The notes under the pieces were generated by a model. The model saw only the letters and a list, made by a program, of their open reading frames with translations, made no database searches and was not told the origin of the DNA. 64,000 nucleotides of DNA from Diphasiastrum complanatum (Eukaryota; Streptophyta; Lycopodiopsida; Lycopodiales; Lycopodiaceae): assembly GCA_029204225.1 (NCBI GenBank), contig CM055094.1, positions 7,103,143-7,167,142 on the forward strand, written 5' to 3'. Position 1 is the first letter of the stretch, and each line of letters opens with the position of its first letter. Position numbers and translations under genes: made by a program. This document shows positions 1 to 10,055 of this stretch, in pieces.

Positions 1-855
1 GTCCCAACTCATGCGCATAATCCTCAACTAAATGTAGCTCTATGCTCCTCCAGAGGTCCAATGGGTTGGAAGGGGCACATGTCAAAAGAAACACAACGAA
101 CATGAGATGAATCTGCGATGGAGTTCCCCATGACACTACCTCGCACAAGCAGCTACTCCACTCATTCACGTCATTTATCAAAAGTCTGTGTTTGCAAGCA
201 TCTTTGAATGATTGAAACAACTGACCATCAGTCGTACACAAGTCCTCAAAGCTGGTTGCACCTCTGACATGAGCCAAAAGAACTCGCATATAGAACCTCT
301 CCTCTTTGGAGGGGTGTAAAAATACATGCAACCAATGGTAGGGGTCATCTGCATGTTGATTCGACAGATCCACCTACACGTTCTCATGTTGTACCAATAC
401 TACCTTGGCAAGTCCTGGTACAACAAATCTCGAGCCTCCGAATCACTAGTCCGGATCAGCTCAAAGAATGTTGTCAAAGTGGTATCTGAACACCCATCTA
501 TGACCTCTTCTAAATCCACTCCCTCACTAAAGTACACCAATGTTTTTCCAGGGAGACGAACTGCTAGTCGGGTCACCACGAGGTTATGGGCACCCATAGA
601 ATGCCCCAACAATCGCCAACTGGCTGAAAAGTATCGAGCATTAAGAAATTGCTCTATCTTATCCACCCGTCTTGATGTCCTGACCACTACCCTCTACAAC
701 CCTCGTCGTAATCATGTCAGGTCCCTGTACATGTACTTGTACAAATACTTCACGCTACATATATGTACACATACCTCCATGTTCAAGTGACACTAAAAAT
801 GTAGTGTTAGCCACTTCTTGTATGGTACAACCCACCTATTATCTAAATCTACTCC
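1..855 (-). pseudogene. Helitron Rep/helicase remnant, cut by window edge
   Basis: Reads on the minus strand as the stretch joining the Rep and helicase parts of a plant Helitron protein. In order: an NRWVVPY motif near 830, SVKYLYKYMY near 740, the block ASWRLLGHSMGAHNLVV near 600, AVRLPGKTLVYF near 540, then after a frameshift near 395, HVFLHPSKEERFYMRVLL near 310 and GATSFEDLCTTDGQLFQSF near 240. These match the family pattern in which the Rep-side YIYKG-like motif precedes the VQRLQVHLP and GATSFEDLRT motifs. Stops lie at about 800 and 710, so it is not translatable as one protein. The PIF1-like helicase motors would lie beyond position 1. Neither the CTRR end nor the hairpin terminator is visible. 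The family call is secure; element boundaries are unknown. Confidence 0.85.
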
Positions 856-1139
856 ATGTTGGAAAGAGGTGTATAAAAGATAGGTCGAATAAGATTCAAA
901 TAAAAAGTATTCGAACGACAAGAATTAAAACTTATCGTGCACAGTGGAATAAACTATCTTCCTCTTTCTTTATGCATGACTATGCCTATCAATTTTGAAC
1001 AAAATAGTAGTGATAAAAAATCACTTTGATCTTATAGTACCTAACTTTAAAATCATTAGTACTACAGTGATTACGTATCCAAACATTTAAAACATTGAAT
1101 TATCAGACAAGTAATCAGTTGTGAAGAATTACAGAAATG

Positions 1140-1740
1140 CATACATTCTGAGACGAAGCTGAACGCAGTAAGAAGATAGTATTGATTCAGTATGAAAGCG
1201 AAACAGATGTAAATGAGTACAATAGGTTGCGGATCGAAGTCGTGTACTCTAAGCTATCCCTGAACGACTAGAATATAAGTCTGAATTAAGTGCAACTATT
1301 GATAAGCAGTAAGCACAATAGCAATCTCTAATCAACTCTAAAGAACTGAGCTAGAATGCTCAAGAGTGTTCAAGATCGCAAGCTTGAGAGAGAGCTAACT
1401 ATTCAATACTTGATCTGAGAATTATCTAAGAATTATCTTAGAATTGTTGAAATATGAACAACTATTTATACTCAGCAATTAGGTCGTCAAATGCGGCTGC
1501 CAGTTGGCTAGAGTCTACTGGCATTCATCCAGTTTTTCTCAAAAGTTGCTTGTTGATAAGCGGTGAAATTTGGCCGTAAACAGTTTGTTTGCATAAATGA
1601 ACGTGAACTGTCACTCTGCAAAAATGAACATAAACTACCACAGGCAAAAAATACAAAAATTGCGATAGTGTCGCAAAATCTTATTACATCTATTTGATGT
1701 ATTTCCAAATCTACTATAGCAGGAAATGATAATAAAAGTC
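1140..1740 (-). repeat. LTR-like sequence with TATA box, 3' of copia fragment
   Basis: On the minus strand this stretch follows directly after the broken reverse-transcriptase domain of the neighbouring copia fragment. It contains a clean TATAAATA at about 1463-1470 followed by a T/C-rich leader-like stretch, the layout expected of an LTR U3-R region. No matching second LTR is present and the exact ends cannot be placed, so it may be the 3' LTR of the fragment or an unrelated LTR. No coding capacity is seen in 856-1140 or here. Confidence 0.35.
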
Positions 1741-2812
1741 GAATAGAAGAATGCTCGACTACTAGACTGAAGGTCTCAGTGTAATCGACGTTGTATATCT
1801 GAGAAAATCCTCTGGAGACAAGTCAAGCTTTTCTTTAGTCGATGCTTCCATCTGCTTTGTACTTGACTTTGAAAATCCACTTGCAATCAACTATGTTTCC
1901 GCTAGCAGGTAATTCGACAATTGTCCATGTCTAGTTCTTGATGAGAGATGAATACTCTTTATCCATAGCTTCTTTCCAGAAATCTCAGAATCGGGCTGAC
2001 CGAGTGCATCTTCGACAGCCATCGGCTCATGAACAAGGTAAGCTGCAGACTCATTGATATACCTAATAGATGGTCTGCTAGTTCTTGATGATCTTCTAGG
2101 GAATAGAGGAAGTTGATCATTTTTATCATACTATAGTTGTTGAACTACAACATCATCATCTTCAGATTTGCCGTTGGTATGTTGTTCATCAAAAGTAGAT
2201 GAGCTTGGACCTTCAATGAGAATAGTCGACTGAGGAACCTTGAAGTTCAATATGTTAAATGAAACCAAAGAGTCGGCTATATGGACTTTGTCCTTTTTCT
2301 TGAGGTCGATAAACTGATCTTCGATGAAGATGACATCCCGGCTAGTGAATATCTTCGACTCGATGGGATTGAACAACTTGTAGGCTTGATCTGAAGTAGT
2401 GTAGCTGATGAAAATACATTTGACACTTTGGAAGTCAAGCTTCTTCTTGATATCATGAGGAATCTATGCATAAGCAGTACATTCAAAGAAGGTTTGGTAC
2501 CTGTCTAAACTTCGAATGGTGTTTTGTTTGAGAGACCTTTAGTAGGACAGCTTGTCGTTGAAACAGCTTCAGCCCAGAAGGACTTTGGAAGTGTTGCATG
2601 TGATAACATGCATTTTGCCGATTCGACTAAGGTTCTGTTCTTTCTCTCAACAAGACTATTTGACTAAGGTGAATAGAAGATAATGTATTGTTACTCAATG
2701 TCATTGTTAAGGCAGTACTCCTTGAATTCGGTGGAGATATATTCTCCCCCGTTGTCGGACCTCAGTGCTTTGATTCGTTTTTCAATTTGATTTTCTACAT
2801 GCTCTTTCTCTA
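1740..2812 (-). pseudogene. Ty1/copia pol fragment: integrase core to start of RT
   Basis: Minus-strand copia polyprotein piece. Reading downstream: integrase core with LRSDNGGEYISTEF near 2760, VERKNRTLVESAK near 2640 (catalytic Glu present), FWAEAVSTT near 2560, then the integrase tail YKLFNPIESKIFTSRDVIFI near 2370. The RT entry follows with MDKEYSSLIKN near 1950, the DCKWIFKVKYK motif near 1870, and a degenerate NVDYTETFSLVVEHSSIR near 1760, where homology stops. Integrase N-terminus, gag, most of RT and RNase H are missing. Several stops and shifts break the frame, for example near 2500 and 2665. It is related to the copia fragments at 20.0-21.8 kb and 57.9-59.5 kb, which carry the complementary gag-to-integrase half. 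Confidence 0.88.
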
Positions 2813-3473
2813 GAAGATGTGGGTCTTCGTCATCTAGAAACATTCATCATATATGTCATACATAACACGTATACATGGACCACCTATCTCCACATCTGAT
2901 GATACCCTTCAATGCAAAAGATGATCGACTCACACAAAGTTCTCTTGTCATTGACAGTCTTCTTGAGACAACTAGTGATAACATCTATTGTTATTTTGAA
3001 GTGTCTAAGAACATCCTCTTTGAGCCGAATATGACCCAGCTAAGGTGACTCCCTATAGAGTAGGTCTCTAGATCATTCAATCAATTACTGTAAAGAAGTT
3101 GTTTCAATGTTAACACACATCAAACTACAATAAAACTTCACAAGTGGTCACTTTCATCATGACTTCTCATTTCCTATTAAGACATTGTCTCTGTGTCCCT
3201 TTTTCTTAGATCTAACCTATTGTAAAGCTACCTTTACAAGCTTTACTTCCGGTGCCATTGGCGACAGCAGTTCCCTCGTCTCCAGTAGAGCCACTACTGC
3301 TCCCGGCACCAGTACCGCTCCCAGTGCCACTGTGACCAGAATCCAGCTAGCGCCAAGTTCCTATGCCTGAAAATCTTTGATCGGTTGTACCGAAGTCTAG
3401 AGAGCTCGGATCGATGTGCAATCACCTCACACAATCTAGGCATGATTAAAGGAAGCCTGGGGATCAATAGATT

Positions 3474-3516
3474 CTAGAGAGAGAAAATGACTTTCTAGAG
3501 AGAGAAAATGTGCTTT
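3474..3516. repeat. 22-bp tandem duplication
   Basis: Two adjacent near-identical units sharing CTAGAGAGAGAAAATG, followed by ACTTT in the first unit and TGCTTT in the second. Confidence 0.85.
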
Positions 3517-3839
3517 ACCAGCCTGGGCAGAGCACTTGGTATGAGGGGAGGTGGTGAATCCCACCAATACTATAGGAGAATGTGGGTTGTGACTCAGGGT
3601 GAGCTCCACAGCTTCCCTTGCTAGAATGTTGTCTTGGCGCCCGCCTTGGCATGCCAGCACCCCGGAGACTAGGGTCGGTCACACACTTGAAATGTAACCT
3701 TCTCAGATTTATTAATAAAGTGAGATTTTTCTCAAACTGACTCTGATTACCTTCTGGGTTTCAGTGTTCGGTAAAAGCACCAGTTGTAATGTCGCTTCAA
3801 ACTTTTTGATCTGGCACATAGTTGAGGGTCATATCTCGA

Positions 3840-3913
3840 GACGCCAGTGGTATGTCATCAGGACCATTTGGTCCGAGGTGCCAACGGTATGCTGTCGGGA
3901 CCATTTGGTCTAG
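3840..3913. repeat. 37-bp tandem duplication
   Basis: Two 37-bp units sharing the frame GGTATG, then TCAGGACCATTTGGTC or TCGGGACCATTTGGTC. They differ at several positions, so the duplication is not recent. Confidence 0.75.
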
Positions 3914-4127
3914 GAACTAGTTGTCTTCATATCTGTCTCGGCTTGTGGTTCTGAGTATTCCTTGAATAAACGTGAATGGGGTTAAGCTCTCGAGGAACGG
4001 GCTCTAATGGGCTCTACCCTGTTGGCTGAGTTGGATGGCTTGCTTGGGTGGAAGTTACTGTTTATGGCTGTCCAGTCAGGCGTGGTGCCAGGTTGGCTTT
4101 CAGCACTCATGACGAAGGTTTGAATTG

Positions 4128-4269
4128 GTTAAGTCTGATGTAAGTCAGATGACTTGCTTGGAATGGATCTTACTCATTTGTAATGAAGCTTCGAGTTAGT
4201 TAAGTTTGATGTATGTCGGGTGGCTTGCTTGGAGGGAAGTCACCCACATTGGGACCCCCGATCTGGCAT
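4128..4269. repeat. 71-bp imperfect tandem repeat
   Basis: GTTAAGTCTGATGTAAGTC at 4128 and GTTAAGTTTGATGTATGTC at 4199 start two units, each followed by GGCTTGCTTGGA or GACTTGCTTGGA. Weaker related copies are visible near 4030 and 4312. Confidence 0.65.
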
Positions 4270-4525
4270 GGTGTCTGGTTGGATGTCAATGTTGGTTTCC
4301 AAACTTCAAGTTGGTTAAGTCTTTTCATTGTTGGCAAGTTGGCTGCTTGTATGTCAAGTGGGTCCAGACGGCAAGAGCTGAAAGCCGGGAAGCTAAGTCG
4401 TGGTTCCTGGTTCCCTTTGGGATGCCTGCGCAACATGTGGTACCAGAGTCGACTGGCCGGTCAGCTATGCAGATCTCACAAAAATGGCCATTTTTTGGGG
4501 TTCATCAGGACATCTTTTGTGCAAG

Positions 4526-4910
4526 GTGCTGCCCACAGTGTAAGCACGGGTGCGTCCACGGTCGGGGTGGTCGATAGAATGGGGGGCTTGATGAGTCAAG
4601 GTGCTGCCCTTGAGGTATAAGCACGGTCAGTTCCCATGGTTCGGGCCTGGTGTCATCTGCACGTAGGACAGATGAGACAAAGTGTTGTCTAGGTAGGTGA
4701 AAGCACGGTCCGTGCCTTGTGGGATGCGGAGTGACATATTCGAACTGTACGGGTTAACCATTGATACAGAGATGCTGCTCAAATTCGGATGTAAAGCATG
4801 GGTGGTTAGCTGCCGGTGCGGGATAGCTGCCGATCGTTTAGCTATAAGGGCTATCGACCAGATTTGGTGGGGCGTGACCGAGACAATGTGCTGCTTAATG
4901 GTGAAAGCAC
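4526..4910. repeat. Four dispersed GTGCT...AGCAC hairpin motifs
   Basis: Short inverted repeats GTGCTGCC(N)AGCAC occur at 4526-4547, 4601-4624, 4682-4706 (GTGTT...AAGCAC) and 4888-4910. Each is followed by a CGG-like stretch. Stems are only five to six base pairs, so the shared sequence is better evidence than the fold. Confidence 0.55.
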
Positions 4911-4945
4911 GGATAGTTGGAGGGCCCGCCAAGGAAAATATCACA

Positions 4946-6293
4946 TGAATGTTGATTATCTATCGTGACTCAGCACGAGAAAAATTGAAAAACCAATTAA
5001 TAATGATTTTCTAGACGAAAATTTATTCGAAATCTCATCTACGAATTCGTTATATTCTGATATCATTACTTATCTTAAGGATCAGATATATCCAAATGGT
5101 TATGATTTGGAGAAAAAGATAGTTTTTCAATATAAGGTCGCACCTTATACAACTATTAACAATGTCCTATACAAGCTTGGTGCTGATCATCAACTAAGAA
5201 GATGTCTCAAAACAGCAGATATTAAAAAGGTTGTTCAAGCCTTACATTCAGAGGATGCTGGTGGACATTTTGCTTTAAAGAATACTGTTAATAAAATATT
5301 GACTGCCAAATACTGGTGGCCAACTATGTTCAAGGATGTATTGAATTATATTCGTTCGTGTGATCCATGCCAAAGATCTAGTAAGCCAACAAAAGCAATG
5401 AATTGGCCGTTGACACCAATTCTGTCTCTTGCACCATTTGAGAAGTGAGGGATTGACTTTGACGGTCCAATCAAACGTGTGACTCGACATACTAAGTGCC
5501 GTTATATTCTTGTTGCAACAGATTATGCTACAAAGAATGTTGAAGCAGAAGCGACAAAACGAAACGATGTGAAAATTGTCGCAACGTTCTTATTCAAAAC
5601 TATAATCACAAGATCTGGTTGTCCTCTTGAACTAGTAAGTGACCATGGTACACATTTTTAAGTGACACAATACGGCTGCTGACAACATATTTTCTGATTA
5701 AACACAGAAAGACAACACCATATAATCCAAAAGCAAACAGGTTGACTGAGAGAGCTAATGAAATATTATGTAAGATCCTGAACAAGATTACTATTGCACA
5801 TGCGACTGATTGGGATCAGAAATTACCATCAATTCTCTAGGCTTATCGTAACACATAAAAGATCACGACGAAGCAGACACCATATTTCCTTACTTATGGT
5901 ATGCATCCTATTTTACCTATTGAATTTGAGGTGACAACTTCTCGTATTCAAGCTCAACGAATAGATATAGAAAGTATTAACGAATGGTTGACCACTATTG
6001 AAGAACTATCTGAAAATCGTGCAAATTCACAAAAATTAATGGAGAAAATCCAGGAACAACGAAAGAAAAAGTATGATAGTCGTATCAAAAAATGTAATTT
6101 TAAAGTTGATGATTTTGCGCTGATCTATGATAGTCAACATCTAAAGTTCCCTGGAAAACTTCATATGAGATGACTCGGACTGTATAAAGTTATAGAGGTG
6201 TTTGAGAATGGTTCTGTACAACTCCAATCACTTGAAGGTGAACTATTACTGACATGAATTAATGGGTCCAGACTCAAGAAATATTACCTTTGA
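4946..6293 (+). pseudogene. Ty3/gypsy integrase, decayed
   Basis: Plus-strand Ty3 integrase. It begins with the RNase H-integrase spacer motif NVDYLS near 4950. A zinc-binding HHCC region follows: H in HSEDAGGHF near 5260, then YWWPTMFKDVLNYIRSCDPC near 5340. The catalytic core follows: GIDFDGPI near 5460, YILVATDYATKNVEAEA near 5510, LVSDHGTHF near 5640, then TTPYNPKANRLTERANEIL near 5740 with the Glu. Next is AYRNT near 5840, the TPYFLTYGMHPILPIE motif near 5880, and a GPY/F-type tail ending KYYL at 6290. In-frame stops at 5446-5448 (expected Trp), near 5840 (expected Trp) and 5855 (expected Gln), plus frame changes, kill it. RT and RNase H are absent upstream. Confidence 0.9.
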
Positions 6294-6299
6294 CCAGAA

Positions 6300-6870
6300 T
6301 TTTTTTTTTAATTGTCATTTTTTTCTAGGATTTTTTTGGAATTGTTTGCAAAAATTTATTTATTCCAGTATTTCTCAAAAATTATTCTTCAAATTTTTTG
6401 AGAATTTCTCATGACCTCTCTAGAATCTTTTCGAGAATTTTTCGAGAGTATTTCTAAAGGCTTTTTAACATTTTTTCAAAATTATTTTTTTTGAGAATCT
6501 GTTCGAGAATTTTTCTGGATTTCTTCCAAAATCTTTCAAGACATTTCCAAAGTGATTTTCAAGAATTTTTCACGACACTCAATTTGTAATCAAAACGTGT
6601 TTTAATTTTTGCGTATCATTTTCGAGAATTGTTCTATTATCTTTCTAACATCCTTCTCCAATTTTTCAAGAAATTTGCTCGTATTTTTCTTTAATTCTTT
6701 TGAGTGATTTTTCTACTTTTTTTTTTAAGAATATTTCGAGAAATTTTCTAGTATCTTACTAGAATTCTTTTGAGAACCTTTCGTTAGTTTCTCTATCATT
6801 TTTTAGCATCTTGCGAGAATGTTCCGCAAAACTTTCTAGCATATTTAGAGAATCTCTCGACTTATTTTTT
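6300..6870. repeat. T-rich degenerate array with repeated TTCnnGAA motif
   Basis: Directly after the Ty3 integrase lies about 570 bp of T-rich sequence built on a degenerate TTTTCGAGAATTTTTC theme. Exact TTCnnGAA cores occur at 6430, 6502, 6558, 6621, 6665 and 6735, with further half matches. It carries no ORF. It may be element 3' untranslated or U3 sequence, or a local minisatellite. Confidence 0.7.
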
Positions 6871-7195
6871 GTATTCATCCATTAAAGATGATGCCTACGT
6901 GGTCACCATTATTCACATGTGTATACGCCTATACATAAGAACGGATATTGTTTTTTATTTATTTATTTATTTTCTTTTCACAAACAGTCTTTATTGTAAT
7001 TAAGACTGGTCTGTCAAATCATATTTTGAAACTCTGAGCCATGCACACCCTTACTAATGGAAATGACAGATGTCATGTCATCATGACACGCCATCATCCT
7101 TTCCACACCGCCACTGCATATCATAGTCATTTTCTATTTTTCTTCTCCCACTTTCTTCTTGCGTTTTATGCTTTCTTGTGCTCAAAATCTTCGCG
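6871..7195. other. No recognisable feature
   Basis: AT-rich spacer with a short TTTA-repeat run near 6955. No coding, RNA or element signature was found. Confidence 0.6.
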
Positions 7196-7294
7196 GGGCC
7201 CGTTTGACCCAGTCAAATTGCCTATGTCCACGCCCTTGCGTGCAAATCAAGCAAGGGCGCGGACAGAGGCAGTTTGACCGGGTCAAACGGGCCC
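7196..7294. repeat. 99-bp GC-rich foldback (44-bp arms, 11-bp loop)
   Basis: Arm 7196-7239 begins GGGCCCGTTTGACC. It pairs with arm 7251-7294, which ends GGTCAAACGGGCCC, with four mismatches in 44 positions. The loop is GTGCAAATCAA. A direct copy of the loop-proximal segment (CCCTTGCGTGCAAATCA) recurs just after the hairpin at about 7302-7319. The GC-rich stem stands out in AT-rich flanks. It could be a foldback element, or a miRNA-like precursor if transcribed. No target-site duplication was identified. Confidence 0.85.
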
Positions 7295-7474
7295 CCTTCG
7301 CACCCTTGCGTGCAAATCAGCATTTGATATACACTCCAATAAAAAATTTAGAAAACCAAAAACATTCACAGAAAACTGTATTTCATCATAAAATGAATTC
7401 ACACAATAATTCAATAGAGTCCGATGACAAAAATGATCTGATATTATTATCTCAAAATTTGGAGTACATCATTT

Positions 7475-8730
7475 TTAATTCCTCTCATGTCTCAGCCTCT
7501 TTGCCAACAACATGTCCTTTGGAAGTATAGTAACTCTCTCACAATGGACAGCACACAAAAATGAGTCTTCAAACAAATTTGTGAGATACATTTCTGTCAC
7601 CTCTTGGATAGTCGTTGCAGCCTCGCCCGTAATTCTGAGCCCAAGGGAGAATTCGTCCATGATCTCCTTGATCGTCCGAACAAATGGAGCTCTCTGTATG
7701 AGGAATTCCGTGGATTTCTAGTATTTTTGAATCTCCTTATACCAGTTCGAAATTCGGCTCTTCCTTCGGCGACGTGGTTGTGGAGGCTACATCCTTCTGA
7801 GGACCTTGCCTTGCCAGGGTGGTGGCGGTGTGGCTGCCCTTCTCCGTGTTGCCGGCTGGCTAGGTCCTGCCTCATCTTGTGTGGGAGGGTCCTACGGGGG
7901 GTCCTGTGGCACCTCTAGTGCTGACTGATCTCGAGGCACTTGGGGAGCTTCCGGTTGTGACTATGCTTGAGGGATGGTCCGCGGAAGGCATCGAGGCTTC
8001 GAGTGACCTCTCTTTCGATGAACAACTTTAGATTTCGGCCGTGATGTGGGTGTGACATGCTTAGAAGCCTCCCCAATGGCTTCTGTATTTGGTGTCTGGT
8101 CCGAGCCGATGAGCGCACATGTCCGAGTGATTGTGTTGGAGTGGAGTCCCTTGAAGCTGCTCCGACTCTTGACGAACCAACCGCAAAGCCATCAAGAGGC
8201 ACCTGTTCCTGAGGACCCTGATCGTCGAAGATCCCAAGGAAATAATTGGGAATCAGCCTGGAAGCAGCTACCGCACTGTCCAGAAAAGCCTGAGTGGCGT
8301 CGCGCTAGCTCTGTGTTGGAGAGGGGGTTCCCAGCACTGACCTCACACCAAAATCATGCAGCAGGACATCGTCTGCTGCTCTAGCTATATGATGCTCATC
8401 CAGAGGTGTTTGTTGCTGCCCCTGCTCCTGCCCTACTCATCCATTGTCGCTTGCTGCTGCCCAAGCTCCTCCATTACCACCTGTTGTTGCCCCTGCTCCT
8501 GCCCCTGCACCTGCTCACAATCCATGGGAACTTGCCCAAGATCATCCATTTGCTGCCTGCTCATCCTGAGTTATGTCCATTTCCTCCGCCGCAGGTTCAA
8601 TGCTGCTACTTCTGCTGCTACTCCTACTCCTCGAGCGCCTTTCCCGTGCTTCTATTGCTTCTAAAGCGGCTTGGTGCAATAACGTTGTTTCCCTTGGATT
8701 CCGCCTTGCTATTTGTTTCGTACGTGCCAT
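7475..8730 (-). pseudogene. Decayed histone H3 / CENH3-like gene with very long N-terminal tail
   Basis: The start codon at 8730 opens MARTKQIARRNPRETTLL, an H3-type tail keeping A1-R2-T3-K4-Q5 but with Arg where H3 has Lys9. A Ser/Arg-rich stretch and Gln/Glu-rich repeats (GQEQGQQQ type, near 8480 and 8410) follow, then a basic, Pro-rich region. The histone fold occupies about 7740-7475: IQKY-stop-KSTEFLI, APFVRTIKEI, then LFEDSFLCAVH, RVTILPKD and LAKRLRHERN before TAA. Helix 1 (APFVR) resembles plant CENH3. The loop-1 length matches canonical H3 by my alignment, and PKD is H3-like. The last ~620 bp is one frame broken by four TAG codons (7961, 7892, 7787, 7718), the last replacing the invariant Gln of KYQKST. 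At least three frameshifts break the tail. No introns are evident in the fold. The TATA box upstream argues against a simple processed copy. It is very probably non-functional. Confidence 0.75.
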
Positions 8731-8870
8731 AAACTAGGTCGCCATGCAGATATAAATAACGACACTAATTTGCACTTGTGTGAGCATAGCAGGATGATAT
8801 CAACCTATGAAAAACAAAGGAAACTCTCTGACAGTAAGGATGAAATGGCGAAATGGGGACCCACACACCC

Positions 8871-8878
8871 TTATATAG
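8871..8878 (-). promoter_or_regulatory. TATA box of the H3-like locus
   Basis: CTATATAA on the minus strand, about 140 bp upstream of the MARTK start codon, in a G-rich context (ACTATATAAGGGTG). The spacing would give a leader of roughly 110 nt. No other strong TATA lies between it and the ATG. Confidence 0.5.
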
Positions 8879-8884
8879 TGTGCC

Positions 8885-9275
8885 ATTCCAATTATAGCAA
8901 GCATTCCAAAAAGATCTCTCAATTGTTCAAAAATAGGAAAGTAAGAAATATATACACAATGAAATAATTCTATACATTTCCAAAACATGTTATCAACAAT
9001 TTCTTATAGAAAATGTCTAGTCAAAACATTTACATTGCAATTGCATACCAAACCAAACCATAGCTATTGCCCTAGCAAACATGGAAACGATAGAACCAAA
9101 TCTCTGATGAAATCCCATCGGATAGATCAATGTTATTAGTTAAAGCTAGTTAATAAATGCAACTCATTTTATGTATTTTTACGGTGACCAAATCTAAAAA
9201 TGATGCGCACTTTTGGTGTTTTTCTGCGCGTCTCCTGATCTGCAAAACCAGACATCACCATTTCAATATTAAAAT
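8885..9275. other. No recognisable feature
   Basis: AT-rich spacer between the H3-like locus and the next minus-strand ORF. Nothing identified. Confidence 0.55.
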
Positions 9276-10055
9276 TCATTTTATATATGTGTTCAACAAC
9301 CATTTACAAAATTTAGAAGCACGTTTATTGTTTACACTTACGGTTTGTTCGTTGATAGTGAACACACAATTTGTGGGCACATCAGCATATATTAAACCAA
9401 CCATAGCCCGTACATCTTCCAGACTCCATTCACCATTAACACAGACTTCTTGCACTTCATCATTTGGCATATGGATGGGTAGTTCAAATTCTTGATGTCT
9501 CGTCTCTGCATCCAAGCTATCCCATCGACTGTGAGCAAACTTGAACCGCCTATAAACAAAACTGAAGGAGCATGTTTGGCGTGCAATGTGATATCTTATT
9601 GTCATCGTCTCACGACAAATATCACACCTTATTAAATCACCTTTGTGATCTACATTCCGTGAGTCCCAAAAAGTAAATACATTGTCCAACAATGAGGATT
9701 CCGTCACTTTCCATACCCATAATGTATTTGTTTTTCTAAATAGTATTGTTTTAAATATGGCAACAAATACAGCGATAGGCACGCTGACACTAGTGTAAAC
9801 ACGTTTGGATCCAAATGTTGGCTTCATATTCATCGTAATCTCTTTGACGAGTTGGAATTTTGTCAATTTGATGGTTAATTCATCAACATAAGGGCAGTAT
9901 CTCCCACCGAAATTGGTGGTGGTCCCACAACACCTCGCGAGATTTATTACTTTGGGTTCTGGTTGACCTTGATTAGATGATACTGGATTTTTTCCATAAA
10001 CTCCAAGCGCGCTGTATTGAAGTCGATATTGTGTGAAAAAACAACACTTATTCAC
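9276..10055 (-). CDS. Unrecognised 259-codon ORF
   Basis: Longest uninterrupted unrecognised frame of the window, on the minus strand like the H3-like locus. I do not recognise the family. Visible features: a Cys/His cluster CCGTTTNFGGRYCPY near residue 43, CDIC with a following H and C (RCDICRETMTIRYHIARQTC) near residues 143-162, a hydrophobic stretch VPIAVFVAIFKTILF near residue 93, and an ordered-looking C-terminus. The pattern could be a zinc-binding fold. Coding-like sequence continues upstream to about 10300 with motifs such as HGVPIERLYYRVTMLGGSW, but it is broken by stops, so the ATG at 10055 may be internal to a longer dead protein. It could be a transposon-borne ORF. No promoter or intron was identified. 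Confidence 0.4.
   Translation of the reverse strand: MNKCCFFTQYRLQYSALGVYGKNPVSSNQGQPEPKVINLARCCGTTTNFGGRYCPYVDELTIKLTKFQLVKEITMNMKPTFGSKRVYTSVSVPIAVFVAIFKTILFRKTNTLWVWKVTESSLLDNVFTFWDSRNVDHKGDLIRCDICRETMTIRYHIARQTCSFSFVYRRFKFAHSRWDSLDAETRHQEFELPIHMPNDEVQEVCVNGEWSLEDVRAMVGLIYADVPTNCVFTINEQTVSVNNKRASKFCKWLLNTYIK

Larger units (their letters stand above)
2813..4945. other. Non-coding stretch with short tandem repeats
   Basis: No convincing coding sequence. The Ser/Thr/Ala-rich reading frame at 3185-3370 (+) has no recognisable domain. A polyadenylation-like AATAAA lies at about 3715. The segment from 3470 to 4910 is unlike its surroundings: richer in G and T and full of short duplications, listed separately. 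It may be LTR or leader sequence of the Ty3 element whose integrase starts just after it, but no LTR ends were identified. Confidence 0.5.

Noticed and set aside
3185-3370. Ser/Thr/Ala-rich 61-codon frame
   Set aside because: Short, repetitive (GGCACCAGT-type words) and without neighbours that make sense as exons.
4526-4910. Transcription terminators or CRISPR-like repeats
   Set aside because: Stems are too short, spacing is irregular, and the genome context is eukaryotic. No cas genes and no T-tract exist.
7475-8100. TAG read as glutamine (alternative code or programmed readthrough) in the H3-like frame
   Set aside because: Land-plant nuclear genes use the standard code. Frameshifts elsewhere in the tail and similar stops in dead transposons favour decay.
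7597-8664. Open frames on both strands over the histone-like locus (Arg/His-rich, Cys/Leu-rich)
   Set aside because: Shadows of the GC-rich, CAG-rich H3-like tail. Only the minus frame linked to the histone fold has family support.
1-10055. Interpretation that the Helitron at 1-855 captured the H3-like locus
   Set aside because: Independent copia and Ty3 fragments lie between them and no Helitron end was found, so there is no evidence linking them.
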